DNA of 11,146 bases from Chthonomonadaceae bacterium (GTDB taxonomy: Bacteria; Armatimonadota; Chthonomonadetes; Chthonomonadales; Chthonomonadaceae). A program made the translations under genes and the position numbers. Positions 1-5,672 of this stretch are shown in pieces. The stretch is taken from contig JANXLO010000691.1 in NCBI GenBank assembly GCA_025355115.1, positions 1 to 11,146 of the forward strand, given 5' to 3'. Each line of letters begins with the position of its first letter. Position 1 is the first letter of the stretch. Under the pieces are notes generated by a model. That model searched no databases and had not been told where the DNA came from. It was given only the letters and a program-made list of their open reading frames with translations.

Positions 1-212
1 CGGCGCTCCATTCTCAGGCCAGGCGCGCCTGCCGGGCGGGCGCTCTTGTGCGCTCCATTCCCGTTAGCCGCCACTTTCGCTCTGCCGTTGGACCTGCCGT
101 TCAGAACCGCATGACCGTTCGCCGTCCCGACGCTGGTGGGCGGGGTCTCTGTCTCGTCCTGATGGATGACGGAATCGATGTCCGTCTGGTGGTTCGTCTG
201 CTCTTCTTTCAA
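1..212 (-). CDS. Partial unidentified protein, N-terminal 70 residues, runs off the left edge
   Basis: An open frame begins at a TTG codon (212-210) that overlaps the stop of the upstream HAD gene as TTGA and stays open to the window edge. An AAGGAG Shine-Dalgarno sequence (226-221) lies 8 bases before this TTG, an ideal distance, and decides the start. Codons are mostly G or C at the third position, as in the neighbours. The visible protein begins (M)KEEQTNHQTDIDSVIHQD and continues with a polar Asn/Gly/Ala/Arg-rich stretch, which looks like a disordered N-terminus ahead of a domain outside the window. No signal peptide or membrane segment is visible. It is the third gene of the nrdR operon and probably translationally coupled to the HAD gene. 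I cannot name its function. That it is coding is well supported by start, spacing and composition, but not by homology. Confidence 0.6.
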   Translation of the reverse strand, partial: MKEEQTNHQTDIDSVIHQDETETPPTSVGTANGHAVLNGRSNGRAKVAANGNGAHKSARPAGAPGLRMER

Positions 213-952
213 CTCGATGGCTCCTTCTCCGAATTCAGTGACTCTCTGTTCGCAGTGCTGAGGTTTGTTCGGAAGTGATCAACTAAATCCGACGGTGCTT
301 CCGCTATAAAATCTGGTAGGGCCGCGAGAAGTTCTTCGCGGCTATCGGTGCCCCACAGGGCTGCGACCGAGTAAATCCCAGCGCTATGCGCGCCGAGAAT
401 GTCGTACTGACTGTCGCCGACCATAGCGGCGGATTCAGCGGGAAGGCCCAGGGAGGCGAGTGCCTTCAGAAACGGTTCAGGATGCGGCTTGCAGTGTGTG
501 CAGTCGTCGCCCGCGATCACGGCCTCGAAAAACTCCGCCATGCCTATAGTTTCAAGATGGTGCAGCGCCATCTCCCGATACTTGGTGGTGACAATCGCCA
601 TGCGGATTCCGCTCTCTCTAAGCTTATTCAGCATCGGGAGTATGCCGGGAAACGCGGAGATGTCGTCGCGGCGCGTTCGCATGTGCGCCCGGTAACAGTC
701 CTTGACTTCCTTCAGAATGTTCGGCGGGCAGTCCGACTGATAGTGCGCGAATGCCGCCAATAGCACGGTGTCCAGCGGAAGTCCCACTCGCTCCTGCCAG
801 ACTTCGATCGGGGCGGGCTGCCCGATATGGGTGCGGATCGCATGGTCGTAGCACTCGCGAATGAGGCCATGCGTGTCCGCGACCGTGCCGTCAAGATCGA
901 ACAGCAGAGCCTTAAGCGGCTGCGGCAGGTTGCGGACGATTTCAGACGACAT
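209..952 (-). CDS. HAD-superfamily (subfamily IA) hydrolase, phosphoglycolate phosphatase-like
   Basis: This 247-residue cytoplasmic protein carries all HAD phosphatase motifs. Motif I is FDLDGT (nucleophile Asp19, acid/base Asp21). Motif II is the Thr pair at about 122-123 in AIVTTK. Motif III is Lys155 in CKPHPEP. Motif IV is GDSQYD (179-184), with Asp180 and Asp184 as likely Mg ligands. An alpha-helical cap at about 25-100 fits the C1-capped group that includes Gph and PpaX. The expected reaction is Mg-dependent hydrolysis of a small phosphate ester such as 2-phosphoglycolate, but the substrate cannot be read from sequence. Length is slightly above the usual 215-230 because of a polar C-terminal tail. 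The ATG lies 8 bases after the nrdR stop with no strong Shine-Dalgarno, suggesting coupled translation. Its end overlaps the start of the next gene. The family call is secure; the precise enzyme is not. Confidence 0.9.
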   Translation of the reverse strand: MSSEIVRNLPQPLKALLFDLDGTVADTHGLIRECYDHAIRTHIGQPAPIEVWQERVGLPLDTVLLAAFAHYQSDCPPNILKEVKDCYRAHMRTRRDDISAFPGILPMLNKLRESGIRMAIVTTKYREMALHHLETIGMAEFFEAVIAGDDCTHCKPHPEPFLKALASLGLPAESAAMVGDSQYDILGAHSAGIYSVAALWGTDSREELLAALPDFIAEAPSDLVDHFRTNLSTANRESLNSEKEPSS

Positions 953-960
953 AGTTCAAC

Positions 961-1431
961 TCAGCTCTTTCGGGTGCTGCGGCGGCGCAGCAGATTGACG
1001 ATTTCCTTGAACTGAGTGGCGTCCTCGAACTGGCGGTAGACGGAGGCGAAGCGCACGTAGGCCACCTGATCGAGGGCCTTTAGCCTGTCCATGACCATTT
1101 CGCCGATCTCTCGGGAGAAGACCTCTTTTTCCAGGCGATTGTAGAGCATCCGCTCGATGTCCTGCGCTGCCTCGTCCAGGGTCTCCACACTGATGTCGCG
1201 CCCGGTGCAGGCAAGCTGCATCCCGCGAACGATCTTGGCGCGGTCGAAGGGCACGCGGCTATGGTCGCTCTTGACAACGAAAAGCTGAAGCTCTTCGATC
1301 TCCTCCAGAGTCGTGAAGCGGCGCCCGCACGCCTCGCACTCGCGCCGACGCTTGATCTCGGCCCCGTCATTGAGCGTGCGGGTTTCGAGCACATGATCTC
1401 TGTTCTGAATGCCGCAGAAAGGACACTTCAT
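961..1431 (-). CDS. nrdR: Transcriptional repressor NrdR of ribonucleotide reductase genes
   Basis: At 156 residues this is the normal NrdR length. The N-terminal zinc ribbon has Cys3, Cys6, Cys32 and Cys35 (MKCPFC and ECEACGRRFTTLE), with the conserved basic stretch IKRRREC between the pairs. An ATP-cone follows (about 49-139), beginning VVKSDHSRVPFDRAKIVRGM and ending with the typical YVRFASVYRQFED. NrdR senses ATP/dATP and represses ribonucleotide reductase operons by binding paired NrdR boxes. It is the first gene of an operon with a HAD hydrolase and an unidentified gene. Upstream lie a promoter with a perfect -35 hexamer and a 16-bp element close to the NrdR-box consensus, so autoregulation is possible. 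A five-codon reading frame ends across its ATG as ATGA and carries the better ribosome site. No reductase gene is in the window. Identification is very secure. Confidence 0.97.
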   Translation of the reverse strand: MKCPFCGIQNRDHVLETRTLNDGAEIKRRRECEACGRRFTTLEEIEELQLFVVKSDHSRVPFDRAKIVRGMQLACTGRDISVETLDEAAQDIERMLYNRLEKEVFSREIGEMVMDRLKALDQVAYVRFASVYRQFEDATQFKEIVNLLRRRSTRKS

Positions 1432-1445
1432 CGTTTGCGCGCCAT
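1428..1445 (-). other. Possible five-codon leader ORF (MARKR) overlapping the nrdR start
   Basis: Reading frame ATG-GCG-CGC-AAA-CGA-TGA has its stop overlapping the nrdR ATG as ATGA. GGAAG sits 5 bases before this ATG, whereas the nrdR ATG itself has no Shine-Dalgarno at a proper distance. It may feed ribosomes to nrdR by termination-reinitiation. The sequence is seen directly; the role is inferred and could be chance. Confidence 0.3.
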
Positions 1446-1509
1446 CTCCGCTTCCGTCTCCGAATGCCTGTTTTCGATACGCATCTGCACTCGTTCTCCT
1501 AAAAATCCG

Positions 1510-1525
1510 AGACTATATATAGCAT
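1510..1525. promoter_or_regulatory. Candidate NrdR box
   Basis: AGACTATATATAGCAT contains the perfect 10-bp palindrome CTATATATAG and matches 13 of 16 positions of ACACTATATATAGTGT, the form I recall for the NrdR box. It lies about 80 bases upstream of the nrdR ATG, inside the expected leader. A much weaker copy, on the minus strand TCTCCACATATAGACA (1598-1583, 9 of 16), is centred 73 bp away. That is about seven helical turns and falls just after the predicted transcription start. NrdR normally binds pairs on one helix face. AT-rich palindromes also arise by chance. Confidence 0.4.
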
Positions 1526-1605
1526 TGATGTGACGGCCTGCTCGACGGCAGATACTAGATGTCGGGTAGCGTCGAGAATTCTTGTCTATATGTGGAGACT
1601 ATGAT

Positions 1606-1635
1606 AGGATAACACTACTAGGGATAGGTTGTCAA
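1606..1635 (-). promoter_or_regulatory. Predicted sigma70-type promoter of nrdR
   Basis: On the minus strand a perfect -35 TTGACA (1635-1630) is followed after 18 bases by TATCCT (1611-1606), matching 4 of 6 of the -10 consensus. Transcription would start near 1599 and give a leader of about 170 bases before nrdR. No other convincing promoter was found in the 448-base gap. Confidence 0.6.
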
Positions 1636-1641
1636 GGGAAT

Positions 1642-1687
1642 CGAGCGGAGTTCGCGAAAGTTTTTTCGTTCCGCTCAATTCCGCTCG
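1642..1687. repeat. Cluster of three GAGCGGA motifs upstream of the nrdR -35 element
   Basis: TTCCGCTC occurs twice in tandem (1669-1676 and 1679-1686), exactly 10 bp apart. An inverted copy, GAGCGGAG, is at 1643-1650. CGAGCGGAGTT (1642-1652) and AATTCCGCTCG (1677-1687) form an 11-bp inverted repeat with one mismatch, with the smaller CGAAA/TTTCG repeat inside. The cluster begins 7 bp upstream of the -35 box of the nrdR promoter, where an activator would bind. It could instead be a hairpin in read-through RNA. Confidence 0.45.
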
Positions 1688-1763
1688 TGGGAAAGGGACC
1701 GACGGTCGAGATGCGGATTTGAGGGTGGGGGCGAGGGGAGGTGGGATCGGAGACTTCAATCCT

Positions 1764-1798
1764 CCCCTGGTAAGAGAGACCAGGGGTTGAAAACCCCT
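1764..1798. repeat. Two overlapping, mutually exclusive inverted repeats
   Basis: CCCCTGGT (1764-1771) pairs with ACCAGGGG (1779-1786) across a 7-base loop. AGGGGTT (1782-1788) pairs with AACCCCT (1792-1798) across a 3-base loop. The shared AGGGG at 1782-1786 can take part in only one stem at a time, as in an attenuator. No clean U-run follows on either strand and no gene is obviously controlled, so the role is open. Confidence 0.45.
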
Positions 1799-1835
1799 TT
1801 CTTCAAAAAGCGAACAGCTTGCAGACGGAAATGCT

Positions 1836-1874
1836 CGGAGGGGACCGGGGAAGTGACGTGCCCGATCCCCTCCG
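1836..1874 (-). terminator. Terminator-like hairpin after the exported TPR gene
   Basis: CGGAGGGGACCGGG (1836-1849) and CCCGATCCCCTCCG (1861-1874) form a 14-bp stem with one G-U pair around an 11-base loop. It starts 5 bases after the stop codon at 1880-1882. Position and stability suggest it ends the two-gene TPR transcript. The following RNA has only a weak U-run, so it may serve as a 3' end stabiliser or need Rho. Confidence 0.6.
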
Positions 1875-1879
1875 TAATA

Positions 1880-3823
1880 CTACTTCGTTAGCTGGGCTGC
1901 GCGGATGTCGGCGAGGCGTTTGTGTGCGATCTCTAGCTCCTGCCGGGCTTCTGTCTGCGCATCCTGCATCGCGCGCTCGGTGTTGGCATCTTTCTTGTTC
2001 ACATAGGAGCGGAAGAGAGTGGCGCTCTGGAGTAGCAGCGCAGCGCCTTGCTGGTAGCGCACTTGAGTGGCGTCCTGCCCAACCGCAGCGGGGAGCTTAT
2101 CCAGGTAGGCTGAGATGGCGTCTGCACGAGATTGGATATCCTGGAGTGTGCGGAGGGTGTCGTTGCCGCTCTGCTTGCCCTGCGTCAACGCTATGGAACT
2201 GCCCATCAGCTCGTCGAGGAGTTCGCGCAGCCGAGACTCGACAACCTGCATCAGCGTCCCATAGTCCTCCTGATAGCCGCTGGAATCGTTTTTCGGGGTC
2301 AGCTCCCTGGCGCGAGCTACTTCCTCGAGGCTGGCCGAATATTGAGCCGTGTCGGCGGAGGCGTGGAGCAGCAGCACTCTTGCCAGCCTGCGGTGGGGCA
2401 GAGGACTGTGCGGATCGGTCTTCTGCGCCGACTGGTAGGTCTCCATCGCCTCCGCATACTGATTTTCCAGCATCAGCGCGTCTCCGAGGGAGATGCGGGC
2501 GAGGATGTCATCCGCGTTGATTCGAACCGCGTCACGGAAATATTTCTCCGCTCCAGGGACATCTCCTTTAGCCATCAGAGAATCGCCGTACGCGCGATAG
2601 AGACTGCCATCGCCAGGCGCGATCTGAATGGCTCGGATGATCTCGGCCAGCGCGGCTTCCTGCATCTTGCGCTCCTGATATGCTCCGATCAGCTTGCGGC
2701 GCAGAGGAATGTCGTGAGGGCGCTCGTTTACGGCATAGCGCAGCAGAGTGATGGTGTTGGCGAGGTCCTTGTTGTCATGGTAGTGATCCGCCAGCACCTC
2801 ATAGTTCTGATGGGTCGCGGTGAGGCTGCTCGGCCCCGCGGAGAGTGGGTGCAGCGCGGTCGGAGAAGGAGTACTCGACTCGGCCACGGAATCCGGGGGC
2901 GCGACGGCAACGGCCTGGACAGCTCGTTTGCCTGCCTTGCTTGTCTTCACTACTGGCAGATTGGCCTTTCGCGTGGGAGCCGTGGCAATTTTCTTCGGCG
3001 TCACAGTACGACCGGTCTTCACTGCCGGAGTAGCCGGAGCGATCGGATCCGCGACGACAGGGGCGGTGGGCTGGACTGACTCCAGCGGAACGGCGGGCGG
3101 GGCGTTCGTCGCCGCTTTCGAGGCGATGCCTTTCTTGTCCGCCTTGACTTTATCAGGCTTGAGCGCGCCGGTCTGTGAGGGCAGGGGATGCTCTTTCAAA
3201 TTCAAATCGGCTGCCAGATGCGAAGGGATCACCAGACGGAGCGCGATGGCATCTACGGACATCGCGATGATTTCCTTGACATTGAGACGACGTTTGCCAT
3301 ACTGAGCGTCCGTCACAACTCTGTCCGAAAAGAGCATCTGCCAGCTGTTGGGCCCTACGTTCTGATGCAGCTCAGTCTCCATTCTCAATCCGGTTTTGTC
3401 GATGACCGGGGCGAGGAAGAGGACAGTCTGCGCGCCGAGGGCGGCGGCGACGCGGCACATTCCCTCAGGCTGGACAGGCTCGATGGTGTTGACCGCCGAG
3501 ATCTGATGCTCTCTGAGGGCGCGCACGATGAGCGGTTGGGTCGGGCTGTACACGATGACTTGATAGCGATGGGAGCTGCGCAGGATGCCAAGCATCGCAT
3601 CCTGAAGGGCCGCGCGCTCCGCCTCCTCCTGGGGCTTCGCCTTCGGATCGTGACGAGTGACGAGCAGCAGCTGTGGCAGGCTGTCCGGACTCTGTGGCTG
3701 GGCGGCGCTCGGCGCAGTGGGGACGGTCTGAGCCGAGCACACAGAAGGCATGCAGGGCGTTATCAGAAGGGCCAGCGCAGGCGACAGCGCCCGCAGCCGG
3801 GGGAAGTTTACTCGGCGTTGCAT
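1880..3823 (-). CDS. Exported TPR protein with an N-terminal alpha/beta-type domain and a long linker
   Basis: I choose the ATG at 3823 (647 residues). A GTG at 3844 would add seven polar residues ahead of a good signal peptide. From the ATG, residues 1-31 form a Sec-type signal (basic MQRR, hydrophobic core, VCSA before Q32), placing the protein outside the inner membrane. Residues about 48-200 look like a compact alpha/beta domain, with runs such as LPQLLLVTRHD and GAQTVLFLAPVID. About 215-335 is an Ala/Pro/Lys/Val-rich linker, probably disordered. Three to four TPR units follow (about 338-485), with diagnostic pieces LYRAYGDSLMAKGDVPGAEK and ISLGDALMLENQYAEAMETY. A helical domain ends the protein. 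TPRs bind protein partners; no catalytic motif is visible. Its start overlaps the zinc-ribbon/TPR gene by 16 bases, implying coupled expression. The N-terminal domain faintly recalls TolB-N/CsgG-like folds, a weak impression only. Confidence 0.85.
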   Translation of the reverse strand: MQRRVNFPRLRALSPALALLITPCMPSVCSAQTVPTAPSAAQPQSPDSLPQLLLVTRHDPKAKPQEEAERAALQDAMLGILRSSHRYQVIVYSPTQPLIVRALREHQISAVNTIEPVQPEGMCRVAAALGAQTVLFLAPVIDKTGLRMETELHQNVGPNSWQMLFSDRVVTDAQYGKRRLNVKEIIAMSVDAIALRLVIPSHLAADLNLKEHPLPSQTGALKPDKVKADKKGIASKAATNAPPAVPLESVQPTAPVVADPIAPATPAVKTGRTVTPKKIATAPTRKANLPVVKTSKAGKRAVQAVAVAPPDSVAESSTPSPTALHPLSAGPSSLTATHQNYEVLADHYHDNKDLANTITLLRYAVNERPHDIPLRRKLIGAYQERKMQEAALAEIIRAIQIAPGDGSLYRAYGDSLMAKGDVPGAEKYFRDAVRINADDILARISLGDALMLENQYAEAMETYQSAQKTDPHSPLPHRRLARVLLLHASADTAQYSASLEEVARARELTPKNDSSGYQEDYGTLMQVVESRLRELLDELMGSSIALTQGKQSGNDTLRTLQDIQSRADAISAYLDKLPAAVGQDATQVRYQQGAALLLQSATLFRSYVNKKDANTERAMQDAQTEARQELEIAHKRLADIRAAQLTK

Positions 3824-5232
3824 AGTTTGATCCCGTTCTCGCACACTCTGATCCCGGCCTTCGCGAGATCGACCTGCTGGTTGGCCTGCACTAGCTTGTT
3901 GTATTCGCCGATGGCGGAGTTGAAATGATCGCGAGCGCTGTTGCGGTCGTTGTTCTTCTGAAAGCAGATCGCCATCTGCTGATAGACATAGGCCGTTTGG
4001 CTGCCTGCGCCGGACAGGGATCGTCGATAGGCTTTGATCGCCTCATCGTACTGATGATCCTTGAACTTCAGGCTGGCGAAGGAGATGAGGCTCTGGGACT
4101 GCTCGCCCGGCGGAGCGATGCCTCCAGTCCCTCCGGCCTCGATGTTCTGATGTATATTGATGACGGGAGGCCGTGTGCCTGTCCCGCCGTTCACCGCGAC
4201 CGGAGGCTTGACGCCGGACTTGCCTGGGCCGAGTTTAGCTGGAACGGATCCGGGCGGTGCTGGATCTGGCTCAGTGCCCTCGGGATGGACGTTGATCGAG
4301 ATATGTCCTCCGGCGCCCTCATCGAGATGAATGCGATCCCCACCATTTCCCTGTGCAAGTCGGTTATGGGGGCGAACGTCCAGATTAGGAAGTGTGGTGT
4401 TGGCGCGCTGAGTGTTGCTCTCACCGGAAGGCTGAACATAGACAGTGCGAGGAGGCTGCTGTACATAGACGACGGGCGGGGGATAACTTACGTAAGGCGA
4501 GATCGTGGCGTTTGTCGGAAGGCCCGGCCCGGCGGAGACCCCTGCGGCCCCTGAGTTGATTGGAGCCTGGGATGGAAGGCTGGCGGAGGAGCCTGAGACG
4601 CCGTTCGACGACGGCATCGAGATTCCATCGCTGCGGCTGGCAACTCGACCGATTCCGGGCGCGAGGGAATCCGACGCTGCGTTTTTTTCGCCATGACCCC
4701 GGAATTGCAGTGCTAGAGCCCCGCCAAAAATCATAAGTAGACCCGCTGTGCCAGCCACGGCCAGCATCTGGCGACCGTTGGGGCCACGCGCGGTGTGATC
4801 GGGCATGGAGATATGCGGGGGCACTCTTCTACGGATAGGAGTGGGCAGGCCTTCGCCGCGAAGCTCGTCGAGCTTTACCCGGTCGGCGATGCTGCCGGGA
4901 TTGAGCTGCAGGACGCGCTCATATTCGCGGATGGCCGCCTCGTGCTCGCCGCGCTGCTCCTGAAGCTGGCCGAGCAGAGAGTGCACGGAGGTGCTGTCGG
5001 GGTTGAGGAGCAAAGCCTCCTCGCAGAGCCGCACAGCGGCCGCGAGATCACCCGACTTGCGCAGCCGATAGGCCCGCTCCAGAAGGGCGCTGGCCTGCTC
5101 CTCCGGCGGAAGTGAGCGATCGAAATCCTCTTCGCTGATCCGCGGGGAGACGACGCGATCAATTTTGTGCCCGCACTGCTTGCAGTAGTTGCTGACTTCC
5201 GCATTTCCAGTTCCACACGCTGTACAGAACAT
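3808..5232 (-). CDS. Zinc-ribbon, TPR, single-pass membrane protein with a second C-terminal TPR domain
   Basis: This 474-residue protein opens with a small zinc ribbon (Cys3, Cys6, Cys17, Cys20: FCTACG and YCKQCG). About two TPR units follow (44-118; ALLERAYRLRKSGDLAAAVR, LLGQLQEQRGEHEAAIREYE). One membrane helix lies at about 156-176 (MLAVAGTAGLLMIFGGALAL). Residues about 180-375 are a Gly/Pro/Ser-rich spacer with VVYVQQPPRTVYVQP, and another TPR pair is at 382-447. Without a signal peptide the likely topology is cytoplasmic ribbon and TPRs with a periplasmic C-terminal part, so it could link the two sides of the inner membrane. The ATG is set by the cysteine pair at its start and by AAGGTGG 6 bases upstream. 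A strong promoter lies about 130 bases before it. It is first in an operon with the exported TPR gene, probably a partner. No characterised homologue is recognised, and the function is unknown. Confidence 0.87.
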   Translation of the reverse strand: MFCTACGTGNAEVSNYCKQCGHKIDRVVSPRISEEDFDRSLPPEEQASALLERAYRLRKSGDLAAAVRLCEEALLLNPDSTSVHSLLGQLQEQRGEHEAAIREYERVLQLNPGSIADRVKLDELRGEGLPTPIRRRVPPHISMPDHTARGPNGRQMLAVAGTAGLLMIFGGALALQFRGHGEKNAASDSLAPGIGRVASRSDGISMPSSNGVSGSSASLPSQAPINSGAAGVSAGPGLPTNATISPYVSYPPPVVYVQQPPRTVYVQPSGESNTQRANTTLPNLDVRPHNRLAQGNGGDRIHLDEGAGGHISINVHPEGTEPDPAPPGSVPAKLGPGKSGVKPPVAVNGGTGTRPPVINIHQNIEAGGTGGIAPPGEQSQSLISFASLKFKDHQYDEAIKAYRRSLSGAGSQTAYVYQQMAICFQKNNDRNSARDHFNSAIGEYNKLVQANQQVDLAKAGIRVCENGIKLCNAE

Positions 5233-5367
5233 AAGTTTCCACCTTGTCGAGAGAGAGCGGGCATCGAGATTCTGCGAAACTTACTGCGCTGAAAAGCAGG
5301 CAGGACATGCTGGCAGAAGACGCCGAAGGGCCGCTCCGGGGAGGGGAGAACACGAGATTGGAACACC

Positions 5368-5397
5368 ATTATAGTCCGTGCGGAGCAGTTTTGGCAA
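5368..5397 (-). promoter_or_regulatory. Strong sigma70-type promoter for the zinc-ribbon/TPR operon
   Basis: On the minus strand TTGCCA (5397-5392, 5 of 6) and a perfect TATAAT (5373-5368) are separated by 18 bases. Transcription would start near 5361, giving a leader of about 130 bases. Its -35 element lies 21 bp from that of the divergent promoter. Confidence 0.75.
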
Positions 5398-5418
5398 GTG
5401 CCCGCAACTGGCCCCCGA

Positions 5419-5447
5419 TTGACAAAACCGTCTCTTGCGAATATAAT
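5419..5447 (+). promoter_or_regulatory. Perfect-consensus sigma70 promoter for the Ig-repeat gene
   Basis: TTGACA (5419-5424), a 17-base spacer and TATAAT (5442-5447) match the consensus at all twelve positions with ideal spacing. Transcription should start near 5454, leaving a leader of about 220 bases before the ATG at 5673. In that leader I see only a small GGTTG-CGT-CAACC hairpin (5569-5581) and no convincing gene or known riboswitch. A promoter this strong next to a frameshifted gene is notable. Confidence 0.8.
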
Positions 5448-5672
5448 GACGGCATACGCAGCAAAGGAAAGTTCGTTTGACGACGGTTCTACATTGTATA
5501 CCGGACGGGCAAAGAATGCATGGCAAGCGCTCGGAATAGCCCTGAGAAAACGGAACCGACCGCCCACTGGTTGCGTCAACCGAATTGACCCGCGCTCCTC
5601 TTCGCGCCGAGACAACGTTTTTGACACTCCCCGCCAACGCATCGAGCGCTGGCAAAGGTTTTGAGATAATAT

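Noticed and set aside
48..278. Plus-strand frame of 76 codons at the left edge
   Set aside because: It overlaps the minus-strand frame that has a good ribosome site and neighbour-like codon use, and it has no ribosome site or recognisable pattern of its own.
1513..1522. CTATATATAG read as a -10 element for a second nrdR promoter
   Set aside because: No -35-like hexamer occurs 16-18 bases upstream on the minus strand, whereas a promoter with a perfect -35 lies about 100 bases further up.
1819..2520. Plus-strand open frame of 233 codons
   Set aside because: Its product is dominated by Arg, Ser, Pro and Cys and crosses the terminator hairpin and the 3' end of the TPR gene. It is a shadow frame.
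2132..3079. Long plus-strand open frame of 315 codons opposite the exported TPR gene
   Set aside because: It is antisense to a gene with a clear signal peptide and TPR repeats, its product is Arg/Leu-rich without domain pattern, and no promoter or ribosome site fits. GC-rich codon bias makes such shadows common.
5446..5664. Small plus-strand frame in the leader of the Ig-repeat gene, beginning with the ATG within TATAATG
   Set aside because: Its ATG lies at the -10 element, upstream of the predicted transcript start, and the product is a basic sequence without a recognisable pattern.
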